Shown piece by piece: positions 12,482 through 20,608 of a stretch of 50,268 nucleotides of DNA. The stretch is taken from the NCBI GenBank assembly GCA_007695245.1, contig REEE01000269.1:1-50268 (forward strand). Reading direction: 5' to 3'. A program made the translations under genes and the position numbers. Every line of letters starts with the position of its first letter. The stretch's first letter is position 1. The notes under the pieces were generated by a model that worked only from the letters and a program-made list of their open reading frames with translations, ran no database searches and had not been told where the DNA came from. This DNA comes from Candidatus Competibacteraceae bacterium (GTDB lineage Bacteria > Pseudomonadota > Gammaproteobacteria > Competibacterales > Competibacteraceae).

Positions 12482-14698
12482 TCAACCGTCGAACGTCGCG
12501 AAGTCGTGCTCCGTATGCAGGCTGCTGCGAATCCGCAGCACGTGCGCCGGCATGCGATGCGGGTTCAGCTCCACGTAGTTGCGCGGTCCGTTCCAGATGT
12601 AGTGCGCGCCGGTCAGCAGGTCGTGGACCTGGAACGGCTGGCCGGGATCCACGCCGAGCGCCTCCAGATCCAACTGGGTCCAGCCCGCCTGGGTGTAGTT
12701 CGGGTCCAGATTCACCACCACCAGGATCAGGTTGGCGTGATTGTCGGTCGTCTTGCTGTAGCAGATGATTTGCTCGTTATCGACGGCGTGGAAGCACAGG
12801 TTCCAGTCGGCCTGCAGGGCCGGGTTGCGCTGGCGGATGCGGTTGATCAGGGCGATGAAGTCGCGCAGGCTGTTCGCCCCGTCCAGATCGCGGAAATCGC
12901 GGTAGCGCAACTGGTATTTCTCGGAGTCCAGATACTCCTCGCTGCCCGGCTTGACGGCGATGTGTTCCATCATTTCGAAGGCCGGCCCATAGATGCCGTA
13001 GCTGGCGGTCAGGGTCGCCGCCAGCACCAGTCGGGACACGAACATCGGTCGGCCGCCGTATTGCAGGGCCGCGGTTAGAATATCCGGGGTGTTCGGCCAG
13101 AAGTTGGGTCGGAAGTATTCGCGACCCTCGGTGCGGGTCAGTTCGGTCAGGTATTCGGTCAGTTCGGCCTTGGTGTTGCGCCAGGTGTAATAGGTATAGG
13201 ATTGGGTGTAGCCGAGTTTGGCCAGCCGGTGCATGACCTTGGGCCGGGTGAAGGCTTCCGCCAGAAAGATGGCGTTCGGCGTGGTCTGCTTGATCTCGGC
13301 GATGAGCCATTCCCACATCGCGAAGGGCTTGGTGTGGGGGTTGTCCACCCGGAAAATGCGCACGCCCTGGGCGCTCCAGAATTCAAAGATGCTTTTGATC
13401 TCGTCCCACAGCGCCCGCCAGTCGGCGGTCTCGAAATTGAACGGATAGATGTCCTGATACTTCTTGGGCGGATTCTCGGCGTACTGCACCGTGCCGTCCG
13501 GCCGCCAGCGGAACCAGTCCGGATGCTGTTGGACGTAGGGGTGGTCCGGCGCGCATTGCAGGGCGATGTCCAGGGCGATATCGATGCCGTGTTCCCGGGC
13601 CTTCCGCACCAGGCGGCGGAAATCCTCCAGCGTGCCCAGTTCCGGCAGGATGTCCTTATGGCCACCTTCCTGGGCACCGATGGCCCATGGACTGCCCACA
13701 TCGCCGGGCGCGGGGGTCATGGTATTGTTCTTACCCTTGCGGTTGACACGGCCGATGGGATGGATCGGCGGGAAATACAGCACGTCGAAGCCCATGGCGG
13801 CCAGCCGCGGCAGCCAGACCTCGCAGTCCTTGAACGTGCCGTGTTTGCCGGGCGCCGGGCCGCAGGAGCGTGGAAACAGTTCGTACCAGGTGCTGAACCG
13901 GGCGCGCTCGTCGTCCACCACGGCTTTGAGTTTCCGGTCGTAACTGATGGCCAGATGGCGGTCGGCGTGGCGGTCCATCATCCGCGCCAGTTCTTCGTCC
14001 AGCCCCAATTGCCGGCGCTGCTCCAAATCCCCATCGGCGGCCAGGGCCTTGGCCCGCCGGGCCAGCCACTGCGCGTCCTCGCCGACGGCGCGCTGGCCGG
14101 CTTTTTGGACCAGGTCTTCGCCCACGCGCAGGGCGATGGCGATATCGTCGGCTTCCACCCAGCGGCTCAGATCGTGTCGCCAGGATTTGAAGGCGTCCAC
14201 CCAGGCGATCAGGGTGTATTCATAGCGCCCCAGCTCCAGCACCTGGAATTCACCGCGCCAGCGGTCGTTGACCAGGAAGCGCATCGCGGTTTCCTGCCAC
14301 TCGCGCCGGCCTTCCTTGCGGTATTGCAACAAGCATGACAGCGAATCATGACCGTCGGTGAAGACGTCGGCCTCCACCACCACCCGCTCGCCCACCACGC
14401 GTTTGATCGGGAACCGGCCGCCTTCGACTTCCGGGCTGACGCCCTCAATGATGACCCGCTGGCGGCCGTCGTGCGCCACCGCCGGTTCCGGCTGGGCTTC
14501 CCGCTCGGGTGCCGGCGCGGCGGCCGGTGGCTGGGCCGACTTGACGGCGGCGGGTTCGGAGGGCGCCGCTGCTTGGGTTTCCGCTGGAGCCGCCGGCGCG
14601 GCGACCGGCGGCGTGGGGGGTGTTTCATGTTTCGTCACGGTAGGGGCGAATTCACCCATGGACTGTTTTTTTTCATCCGCCACGAATTTTTTTGCCAT
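12482..14698 (-). CDS. glgE: GlgE, alpha-1,4-glucan:maltose-1-phosphate maltosyltransferase
   Basis: GlgE transfers maltosyl units from alpha-maltose-1-phosphate to the non-reducing end of alpha-1,4-glucan. With the ATG at 14698 the protein has 738 residues. The GH13 nucleophile is Asp452 (IFRVDNPHTKP) and the acid is Glu481 (FLAEAFTRP). The start was chosen because AGGAGA lies six bases before this ATG. The ATGs at 14704 and 14713 are too close to or upstream of it, and a TTG at 14755 has no site. Residues 1-78 are a low-complexity Ala/Pro/Glu-rich extension before the normal GlgE start (RVIIEGVSPEVEGGRFPIKR). It is first in a four-gene operon. Confidence 0.95.
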   Translation of the reverse strand: MAKKFVADEKKQSMGEFAPTVTKHETPPTPPVAAPAAPAETQAAAPSEPAAVKSAQPPAAAPAPEREAQPEPAVAHDGRQRVIIEGVSPEVEGGRFPIKRVVGERVVVEADVFTDGHDSLSCLLQYRKEGRREWQETAMRFLVNDRWRGEFQVLELGRYEYTLIAWVDAFKSWRHDLSRWVEADDIAIALRVGEDLVQKAGQRAVGEDAQWLARRAKALAADGDLEQRRQLGLDEELARMMDRHADRHLAISYDRKLKAVVDDERARFSTWYELFPRSCGPAPGKHGTFKDCEVWLPRLAAMGFDVLYFPPIHPIGRVNRKGKNNTMTPAPGDVGSPWAIGAQEGGHKDILPELGTLEDFRRLVRKAREHGIDIALDIALQCAPDHPYVQQHPDWFRWRPDGTVQYAENPPKKYQDIYPFNFETADWRALWDEIKSIFEFWSAQGVRIFRVDNPHTKPFAMWEWLIAEIKQTTPNAIFLAEAFTRPKVMHRLAKLGYTQSYTYYTWRNTKAELTEYLTELTRTEGREYFRPNFWPNTPDILTAALQYGGRPMFVSRLVLAATLTASYGIYGPAFEMMEHIAVKPGSEEYLDSEKYQLRYRDFRDLDGANSLRDFIALINRIRQRNPALQADWNLCFHAVDNEQIICYSKTTDNHANLILVVVNLDPNYTQAGWTQLDLEALGVDPGQPFQVHDLLTGAHYIWNGPRNYVELNPHRMPAHVLRIRSSLHTEHDFATFDG

Positions 14699-14948
14699 AC
14701 CCATTCTCCTCATGTGCTCGTATGGATTGCGCCGCGCGCTGGCCGCCGCCAGCAACCGGGCGATCCGCCTGCTGCGGTTTGGGAGCGTAAGGTGTTAAAG
14801 TGGCCATCGCTAGCCGGGTCGTCCGCGCGGTGACCCGGGTTTCGTTGCTTTATTCCCGCTTATTATGACGGTTTTTTGCGGTCGTGCCTAAGCATTAGGT
14901 GATGCGCTTGACGACTTGGGACGCCGCCCGTGTCGAGGATGTTCCCTG

Positions 14949-15767
14949 ATGACTGATTTACAACGGATGATTGAAGACGCGTTCGAGCAACGCGGCGATC
15001 TCGACGCCGCCACGGCACCGGCTGCGGTGCGTGAGGCGGTGGAAGAAGCACTCAGCCTGCTGGAATTGGGCCAGGCGCGGGTCGCCGAGCCGCGCGCCGG
15101 CGGCTGGACGGTCAACACTTGGCTGAAGAAGGCGGTGCTGCTGAGCTTCCGTCTGAACGACAGCGCGATCATTCGCGATGGCTACACCAACTATTTCGAC
15201 AAGGTTCCGCCCAAGTACGCCGCCTACGGCGAGAACGACTTTCTGGCCGCCGGGGTGCGGGTGGTGCCGCCGGCCGCCGCCCGGCGCGGTTCCTACATCG
15301 CGCCCGGCGTGGTGTTGATGCCGTCCTTCGTCAACATCGGCGCTCATGTGGACGCCGGGACCATGGTCGATACCTGGGCCACGGTCGGTTCCTGCGCGCA
15401 GATCGGCAAGAACGTGCATCTCTCCGGGGGCGTCGGCATCGGCGGGGTCCTGGAACCCGTGCAGGCCAGCCCGACCATCATCGAGGACGACTGCTTCATC
15501 GGCGCCCGTTCCGAGGTGGTCGAGGGGGTGATCGTCGAGCGCGGTTCGGTGATCTCGATGGGGGTCTACATCGGGCAGAGCACTAAGATCTACAACCGGC
15601 TGACCGGGGAGGTGAGTTATGGCCGCATCCCGGCCGGCTCGGTGGTGGTGCCCGGCGCGCTGCCCGCGCCGGACGGCAGCCACAGCCTGTATTGCGCGGT
15701 GATCATCAAGCAGGTGGACGAAAAAACCCGTTCCCGGGTCGGCCTGAACGAACTGCTGCGCGATTGA
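14949..15767 (+). CDS. dapD: DapD, tetrahydrodipicolinate N-succinyltransferase
   Basis: This 272-residue trimeric left-handed beta-helix enzyme transfers succinyl from succinyl-CoA to tetrahydrodipicolinate in lysine and meso-diaminopimelate synthesis. The start [15 protein letters not shown] aligns with E. coli DapD. Hexapeptide repeats run through the middle (for example [24 protein letters not shown], split here as positions 124-147 of the protein). The frame is open to 14916, but the ATG at 14949 is the family start. A GAGG about ten bases upstream is a weak ribosome binding site. It is divergent from glgE and appears to be a single-gene unit. Confidence 0.95.
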   Translation: MTDLQRMIEDAFEQRGDLDAATAPAAVREAVEEALSLLELGQARVAEPRAGGWTVNTWLKKAVLLSFRLNDSAIIRDGYTNYFDKVPPKYAAYGENDFLAAGVRVVPPAAARRGSYIAPGVVLMPSFVNIGAHVDAGTMVDTWATVGSCAQIGKNVHLSGGVGIGGVLEPVQASPTIIEDDCFIGARSEVVEGVIVERGSVISMGVYIGQSTKIYNRLTGEVSYGRIPAGSVVVPGALPAPDGSHSLYCAVIIKQVDEKTRSRVGLNELLRD

Positions 15768-15792
15768 GGGAGGCCAGAGGCGGTAGGAGCGG

Positions 15793-15981
15793 GATAGTGC
15801 TCCAGACATGGATATCGAAATGATAAAATTATAAATAATCAAAGGGTTGTGAATACTTTAATCCATATCAGGGAAAAGGTAGTGTTCTCGATGTGGATTA
15901 AAGTATTCACAACCCATATCCACATCTTGATTATAATAATCTTGCGAATTAGGTCGGATGTCCATGTTCTGGAGTAGTACC
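15793..15981. mobile_element. Palindromic MITE-like element
   Basis: A 189-base AT-rich segment between dapD and the CHAD gene has imperfect terminal inverted repeats of about 25 bases (15793-15816 and 15957-15981; four mismatches and one single-base gap). Nested inside is a 26-base inverted repeat (15844-15869 with 15890-15915) that is perfect except for one G-T pair, around a 20-base loop. It has no coding capacity. A near-identical copy of the left end (24 of 27 bases) occurs at 47912-47938. These features fit a non-autonomous element or an intergenic palindromic repeat family. No target-site duplication was recognised. Confidence 0.6.
15844..15915. repeat. Long inverted repeat inside the MITE-like element
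   Basis: Arms at 15844-15869 and 15890-15915 match over 26 bases with one G-T pair. The outer 21 bases are perfect. The arms would form a stable hairpin on either strand with a 20-base purine-rich loop. No T-run is positioned to make it a terminator, though it could still stop read-through from dapD. Confidence 0.85.
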
Positions 15982-16016
15982 GACGCATCAGCAGTCAGAC
16001 AGACCCCACGATTCCC

Positions 16017-16943
16017 ATGACTCCCGCAACCCCAATCTCCCACGTTAAATCCAGTCCCCTGAGGTTGACGGCCGACGCCACCAGTGAAGAAGCGTTCGTC
16101 GCCATCATCAACGCCTGTCTGAACCACGCCGAAGCCAATCGACCGGCGGTGCTCGACGGGCAAATTGAAGGCGTGCATCAGATGCGGGTGGCGTTTCGCC
16201 GACTGCGCTCCGGACTCAAGATGTTCCGGACGCTGGTCCCGCGCGCGGCCAGCGCCGCACTGGTCGAGAACCTCCACTGGCTGAACGGCTTTCTGGGACC
16301 GGCCCGCGACTGGGACGTATTTTTGGCGGAGGGCCTGCCGCCCATCATCGCCCATTTTCCCCACAAGCGGAGCCTGCACCTGTTCCAGGCCAAGGCCGAA
16401 GCACTCCGTCAAGCTCACCACCGAACCTTGCGGGAGGCGCTGCACGAGCCGCGTTACCCGCAACTGACCCAGATGATCGCCGAGTGGCTGGCGCGGCGCG
16501 CCTGGCGACAGACAGCGAGCGACAAGCGGCTAAAACGGTTGGATCGACCGGTGCTGGAGTACGCCACGCCGTTGCTCGATCATAACGCCCGACGGGTCAC
16601 GAAGCAGGGCAAGAAGTTCGCCAAACTGTCCGGCGACGAACGACACGCGTTGCGGATTCGTATCAAAGGGCTGCGCTATGCGCTGGATTTTTTCGCCAAC
16701 CTCTACCCTGAAGCGCCGGTCAAGATTTACCTGCGCGCCTTGGCGGCCCTGCAAGATGGCCTGGGCGTCATGAACGACATCACGGTGGCGCGACGCCTGT
16801 TGGACGAGGCGCGACTGAGCGCCGCCGCCCCGGCCCGGCTGCTGGTCGAAGGTTGGTACGGCTGCCGGCTGGATGTTCAGGAACACGCCTTCGCCGAACT
16901 CTGGCGGCGCTTTCTGGAAAGCGAGCAGCCCTGGGCCGACTGA
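16017..16943 (+). CDS. CHAD domain protein
   Basis: This 308-residue protein is almost entirely a CHAD domain. The helical signature HQMRVAFRRLRSGLKMF (residues about 59-75) and the second basic helix RIRIKGLRYALDFF supply the conserved His and Arg/Lys residues. CHAD domains bind polyphosphate and are found on polyphosphate granules in several bacteria. No CYTH (triphosphatase) domain is attached, as also occurs in stand-alone CHAD proteins. The start ATG at 16017 lacks a strong ribosome binding site. A role in polyphosphate binding is inferred from the family and would suit a storage-polymer lifestyle. Confidence 0.85.
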   Translation: MTPATPISHVKSSPLRLTADATSEEAFVAIINACLNHAEANRPAVLDGQIEGVHQMRVAFRRLRSGLKMFRTLVPRAASAALVENLHWLNGFLGPARDWDVFLAEGLPPIIAHFPHKRSLHLFQAKAEALRQAHHRTLREALHEPRYPQLTQMIAEWLARRAWRQTASDKRLKRLDRPVLEYATPLLDHNARRVTKQGKKFAKLSGDERHALRIRIKGLRYALDFFANLYPEAPVKIYLRALAALQDGLGVMNDITVARRLLDEARLSAAAPARLLVEGWYGCRLDVQEHAFAELWRRFLESEQPWAD

Positions 16944-17000
16944 ACGGCGGACTTCGTCGCTCGCCGGATTTCTGAATTGCGGATTATGGAAGGAGCAACC

Positions 17001-17660
17001 ATGCAATCTCTCACCAGGTTTATCCTTGGAGCTTGGCTGACCCTGAGCTTGACGACCCTCAATATCGTCGCAGCGGAACCGCCGCTGGTCGGCGGTCCCG
17101 TGACGGAGGACCGCTATCAGGTGATCGGCGTGGAGCGGGACGATACGCTCAACATCCGGGCGCGACCGGATCCCGCCGCGCCCATCGTCGGTGGCATCCC
17201 CGCAGATGGCACCGGGATCCGATGGCTCGGTCCCGCCAAGCAGCACGGACGTTCCACCTGGCGCGAGATCGAATACCAGGGGCTGCGCGGCTGGGTCAAC
17301 ACCCGGTTTCTGACCGTCGCGCGCGCCGCGAGCGCCGATGAAGGGGGACTCGATGCCGATCTGCACTGCCTGGGCACCGAGCCGTTCTGGAGAATTAGCA
17401 TCCGAGGTTCGCGCATGGAACTGGATCAAATGGGCGACAAGTCCCAATTTACCGCAGCGGCGCCCAGGGTGTCGGCCAACCATACCAATGTGTGGGCGGT
17501 GACCTTTGAAAATCCCACCCGCGGCGAACGCGGCACGGCTTTTCTGGAACGCACGGGGCGCTGTAGCGACGACATGTCGGACCATCAGTATCAATACACC
17601 TTCAGAGTCATGATCGGAGACGACGTGGTGTGGTCTGGATGTTGCGATCGCATACCCTGA
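17001..17660 (+). CDS. Exported SH3-domain protein with a C-terminal COG3650-like domain
   Basis: The ATG at 17001 follows AAGGAG by five bases and gives 219 residues starting with a signal peptide (MQSLTRFILGAWLTLSLTTL, cleavage near VAA). Residues about 35-105 form a bacterial SH3 domain (DTLNIRARPDPAAPIVG, then GLRGWVNTRFL). The C-terminal half carries LHCLGTEPFWRISI, a motif I associate with COG3650-type periplasmic proteins, and ends with a Cys-rich segment (SGCCDRIP). Five cysteines after the signal peptide suggest disulfides in the periplasm. Its function is unknown, and cell-wall binding through SH3 is plausible. It follows the CHAD gene by 57 bases. Confidence 0.7.
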   Translation: MQSLTRFILGAWLTLSLTTLNIVAAEPPLVGGPVTEDRYQVIGVERDDTLNIRARPDPAAPIVGGIPADGTGIRWLGPAKQHGRSTWREIEYQGLRGWVNTRFLTVARAASADEGGLDADLHCLGTEPFWRISIRGSRMELDQMGDKSQFTAAAPRVSANHTNVWAVTFENPTRGERGTAFLERTGRCSDDMSDHQYQYTFRVMIGDDVVWSGCCDRIP

Positions 17661-17705
17661 ACCCATGCTGAGGCCGCGTTTCGCCCGCTTGCCGATCATC
17701 TCGGT

Positions 17706-18662
17706 TTAACCCAAAAGCTCCCGCGCCAGCGCTTGCTGGGTTTTGGCGTCGGCGACGCCATCGACGGTGAGTTGCTTGCGGGTTTGAAACTGCTCGACGG
17801 CCGCGTGGGTTTTGTTGCCAAAATCGCCATCCACGGTCAGTTTGGCGCCGGCCAGTTTTAGCAGTTGCTGCAAGGCCTTGACTTTTTGGCCTTTGTCCGG
17901 CTTTTTCAGGGAGGTCACCCGATCCAGGGCTTTGATCAGCGCGTTCCGGGTTTTGGCGTCCAGGCCATTTTCCGTTAGCAGGCTGTGCTGTTGTTGAAAC
18001 GCTTTCAGGGCCTGCGCCGTCATTTGTCCCATGATGCCGTCGATCTGCAGATCCGCGCCGAGCAGCACCAGGAGGCTTTGCAGGATCAGCACCGGTTTGC
18101 CGTTGTCGAGAATCTGCGTGCTCTTGTCGGCGCGGGGCGGTGGCGCGACCGGGGCGCTGGTCGGCGGCGCGGTGTTGGAACCGCCGGTCATATGTCCCGA
18201 GGCGTCCAAGCCCAACACCACCTTGTATTTAAAAACCGGACAAGCTTTAGTGGAAACCTCCCGATGACCGCGAAACCGAATCCGTTGGTTGGGATAGGCG
18301 GCATCAATGCTCTGGCACAGGGCGACCAGGGACTCAAATTGTTTTTGGGTGAACAGTTCCTCCTTCAGACCATGCAGACAAATGGCGATCGTGCCGGTAT
18401 TGTGACCCGCTTGCGCCGCCGGTATGTTGGCCACGGGCCGGCCGGTCTGGATGTGGCCGGCCTTGGTGATAAAGTAGTGATACCCCACGTCGTTCCAAGG
18501 GGGATTGCGATTGACATGCCATTGGCGCATCACGGAGACATCGTCATGGTTTGCTCGGTCCGAGGCCGAACAATGCACGAACACGGTATGGACATTGCGA
18601 CTGGGGGGCTGGAAGCTGATCGTGGCTCCATGGTTCCAGGTAGGGGTTGTGACGTTCATCAT
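17706..18662 (-). CDS. N-acetylmuramoyl-L-alanine amidase with two peptidoglycan-binding domains
   Basis: The start is the ATG at 18662 or the next one at 18659. GGAGAG lies 3 or 6 bases upstream of them, so 18659 is equally possible. The 318-residue protein has an Amidase_2 (T7 lysozyme-like) domain with the zinc and catalytic residues intact: His30 (VHCSAS), Tyr61, His133 (RGHREVS), Lys139 and Cys141. Two PG_binding_1 repeats follow (about 185-240 and 255-318; ILQSLLVLLGADLQIDGIMG, LTVDGDFGNKTHAAVEQF). No signal peptide is visible, unlike housekeeping AmiD. It could be a prophage-type endolysin relic or a protein exported by another route. It is divergent from the MmgE/PrpD gene. Confidence 0.85.
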   Translation of the reverse strand: MMNVTTPTWNHGATISFQPPSRNVHTVFVHCSASDRANHDDVSVMRQWHVNRNPPWNDVGYHYFITKAGHIQTGRPVANIPAAQAGHNTGTIAICLHGLKEELFTQKQFESLVALCQSIDAAYPNQRIRFRGHREVSTKACPVFKYKVVLGLDASGHMTGGSNTAPPTSAPVAPPPRADKSTQILDNGKPVLILQSLLVLLGADLQIDGIMGQMTAQALKAFQQQHSLLTENGLDAKTRNALIKALDRVTSLKKPDKGQKVKALQQLLKLAGAKLTVDGDFGNKTHAAVEQFQTRKQLTVDGVADAKTQQALARELLG

Positions 18663-18820
18663 GTGCTCTCCAACGGTTTGGATCGAAGCGAGACTCGCGC
18701 CGCGCCTGAATAAACATAGTCGATAATCTTCCGCAAAATGATTTTCCCACCCGGCGGTTCGGTGTTCGGGAAGCATCAGCCAAACCCTCTACATTAGGTT
18801 TTCAAGGAGAAATCTTATTT

Positions 18821-20128
18821 ATGAGTCAATTAACTCTGACCCAGCAGTTGACCGAACTGATCACCACCAAACCCATCGCGCCCACCGATTTGGAACACGC
18901 GGCATTGCTGACCTTGGACGCCATGGCCAACGCGCTGGCGGGCCGTGCCAGCGAACCGGGCACCATCCTGCTGCGCTGGGCCGAGGCGGCCACGGGAGGC
19001 GACGCCGCGCGTCGCGCCTTCCTGTTGGGGGCGCTGACGCACATTCTGGAAACCGACGATCTGCATCGCGCCTCGGTGGTTCATCCCGGCTGCGTGGTGG
19101 TGCCGGCCGCCTGGGCGGTCGCGGCGCGGGAGGGCGTCCACGGCCACGCCATCCTGCGGGCGATGTTGTGGGGCTTCGAAGCGGCGACCCGGGTGGGGAT
19201 GGCGGTCGGCCCGGCCCATTACCGCCTCTGGCACAACACAGCGACCTGCGGTCCCTATGGCTCGGCCATGGCGACGGCGGCGCTGTTGCAACTCGATCCG
19301 TCGGCGACGGTTCATGCCCTGGGTAACGCCGGTGCCCAGTCGGCGGGGCTCTGGCAGTTTTTAGAAAGCGGGGGGACGATGACCAAGCACCTGCACGCCG
19401 GACGGGCGGCGGAGGCGGGCGTGCTGGCGGCCGATCTGGCGCGGCAGGGCTTCACCGGACCGCCGGCGATTCTGGAAGGTGCCAAGGGCTGGTTCGCCGC
19501 CACCTGTCCCGACCCCGACCCCGGCGCGGTGACCCGCGATCCGGACGGTCCCTGGCAACTGCTGGCGACCTCGCTCAAGCCCTGGCCCTCCTGTCGGCAT
19601 ACCCATCCGGCGATCGACGCCGCGCGGGAGTTGCGCGGGCCACTGCGGGAACGGCTCGCCGACATTGAAGAAATCGAGGTGGAAACCTATGCGGCGGCGC
19701 TGGACGTGTGCGACCGACCGCTGCCGCAAAGCGATTATGAGAGCAAATTTTCCTTGCAGCACGGCGTGGCGGCGGCGCTGGGGCGGGATGTCGTGGACTT
19801 CGCCGCGTTCGCCGCGCCGGCGCGGGAAGCCTTGGCGGCGTTGCGGGCGCGGGTGACGGTGCGGGCGGCCGAGCCTTATCTCTCGGCTTATCCGCAAGCC
19901 TGGGGGGGCGCGGTGACGGTCGCGCTGCGCGATGGCGAACGCCTGACGGTGCGGCGCACGCACGCCAAGGGCGACCCCGAAGCACCGCTGACGCCGATCG
20001 AATTGATCGCCAAGGCGCGAATGTTGATGGCGTATGGCGGGGTGCCCGAGCCGGATCGCCTGATCGACGCCATTTTGGCTTTGGCGGATGATGCGCCGTT
20101 GCCGGAACTGCCTGGGAAACGGTTGTGA
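18821..20128 (+). CDS. MmgE/PrpD family protein
   Basis: This 435-residue protein belongs to the MmgE/PrpD family (2-methylcitrate and cis-aconitate dehydratases and relatives). The N-terminal helical domain includes LETDDLHRASVVHPGCVVVPAA, with the conserved Asp and His. The sequence WHNTATCGPYGSAMATAALL is the usual second motif. PrpD dehydrates 2-methylcitrate, but no prpB, prpC or acnD is nearby, so the substrate cannot be assigned. AAGGAG lies about ten bases before the ATG. The gene stands alone, followed by an AT-rich gap with a small-RNA-like transcript. Confidence 0.85.
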   Translation: MSQLTLTQQLTELITTKPIAPTDLEHAALLTLDAMANALAGRASEPGTILLRWAEAATGGDAARRAFLLGALTHILETDDLHRASVVHPGCVVVPAAWAVAAREGVHGHAILRAMLWGFEAATRVGMAVGPAHYRLWHNTATCGPYGSAMATAALLQLDPSATVHALGNAGAQSAGLWQFLESGGTMTKHLHAGRAAEAGVLAADLARQGFTGPPAILEGAKGWFAATCPDPDPGAVTRDPDGPWQLLATSLKPWPSCRHTHPAIDAARELRGPLRERLADIEEIEVETYAAALDVCDRPLPQSDYESKFSLQHGVAAALGRDVVDFAAFAAPAREALAALRARVTVRAAEPYLSAYPQAWGGAVTVALRDGERLTVRRTHAKGDPEAPLTPIELIAKARMLMAYGGVPEPDRLIDAILALADDAPLPELPGKRL

Positions 20129-20161
20129 TTTTGCAATGCAGCAAAATTTGCAAGATAACCG

Positions 20162-20202
20162 TTTGTTTTTGAAACAAATGTTGTTTTTTGCCGAAAAACA
20201 AC
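20162..20202. other. Two A/T-only hairpins downstream of the MmgE/PrpD gene
   Basis: TTTGTTT at 20162-20168 pairs with AAACAAA at 20172-20178 (3-base loop). GTTGTTTTT at 20180-20188 pairs with AAAAACAAC at 20194-20202 (5-base loop). Both stems are A/T-rich in an otherwise GC-rich region. They may end the upstream transcript or form an operator or UP-like region for the promoter at 20232-20240. Which of these applies is not decidable here. Confidence 0.4.
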
Positions 20203-20231
20203 GAAAAGTGGTAGTTTTGCGTAAAATTTTT

Positions 20232-20240
20232 TGTTAGAAT
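20232..20240 (+). promoter_or_regulatory. Extended -10 promoter of the candidate small RNA
   Basis: TGTTAGAAT at 20232-20240 is an extended -10 element (TGnTAnAAT type). A good -35 is lacking at 17-base spacing, as often seen with extended -10 promoters, and the upstream 100 bases are A/T-rich. Transcription would begin near 20247, at the foot of the first hairpin of the predicted RNA. Confidence 0.6.
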
Positions 20241-20246
20241 ACGGCC

Positions 20247-20334
20247 CGTGCGGCAGACGTTTCTTTTCTCCTCTGTTTGCCGCACATCCTCCTTTGGTGG
20301 TTTTTGGCCGGGCGCCGTTAGCCCGGCCTTTTTT
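20247..20334 (+). ncRNA. Candidate small RNA with CU-rich loops
   Basis: About 88 nucleotides lie between an extended -10 promoter and an intrinsic terminator. The 5' hairpin pairs 20248-20258 with 20275-20285 (11 positions, one mismatch). Its 16-base loop contains UUUUCUCCUCU. A single-stranded linker carries AUCCUCCUUUGG (20286-20297), followed by the terminator hairpin. Two exposed CUCCU/CCUCC segments are complementary to Shine-Dalgarno sequences, as in C-rich-loop small RNAs known from other proteobacteria. No ribosome binding site precedes the short open frame that crosses it. The identification is structural, since no known family was recognised. Confidence 0.6.
20306..20334 (+). terminator. 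Rho-independent terminator of the candidate small RNA
   Basis: A perfect 8-bp stem (GGCCGGGC at 20306-20313 with GCCCGGCC at 20321-20328) has a 7-base loop and six T residues at 20329-20334. It is a textbook intrinsic terminator on the plus strand. The genes on both sides do not need one here on this strand except the transcript starting near 20247. Confidence 0.85.
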
Positions 20335-20346
20335 GTCTCCGCTCGC

Positions 20347-20532
20347 TTAACGCACCAGGGCCACCAGCAGCACGACCAAGCCAACGATTAGGGCCAGCGG
20401 CAATAACACCGCCGGCCAGTCGCCCTGCTTGGCCTTCGGTCCGTGCTCCTGCCAGCGCTTGAAGGCGGGCCAGAGGAAGAAGAGCATCATCACGAGGACG
20501 ACGGCGAGGGTAATTTGCAGAAACAGGTTCAT
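20347..20532 (-). CDS. Small two-helix membrane protein
   Basis: This 61-residue protein has two predicted membrane segments: residues about 3-22 (LFLQITLAVVLVMMLFFLWP) and 42-60. A polar loop with RWQEHGPKAKQGDW lies between them. AAGGA precedes the ATG at 20532 with good spacing. The gene follows the BAX-inhibitor family gene in the same direction, with a terminator between them. It is hypothetical. Short proteins of this design are common in gammaproteobacteria next to unrelated genes, and no function is claimed. Confidence 0.65.
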   Translation of the reverse strand: MNLFLQITLAVVLVMMLFFLWPAFKRWQEHGPKAKQGDWPAVLLPLALIVGLVVLLVALVR

Positions 20533-20557
20533 TCCTTGGCTCCCAAAGTCCGATGAT

Positions 20558-20582
20558 AAAAAACCCCGGCACCGGGCCGGGG
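20558..20582 (-). terminator. Rho-independent terminator after the BAX-inhibitor family gene
   Basis: Read on the minus strand, GCCGGGG... is a 7-bp stem (20576-20582 with 20564-20570, 5-base loop) followed by six T residues (A-run at 20558-20563). It ends the transcript of the gene at 20609-21304 before the small membrane protein gene, which therefore probably needs its own promoter or relies on read-through. Confidence 0.85.
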
Positions 20583-20608
20583 TCTTGAACCTGCCGGGGA
20601 TCTCCGGC

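Noticed and set aside
20245-20400. Short peptide frame crossing the small-RNA region from the GTG at 20248
   Set aside because: It has no ribosome binding site and runs through the terminator stem. The RNA structure explains the sequence better.
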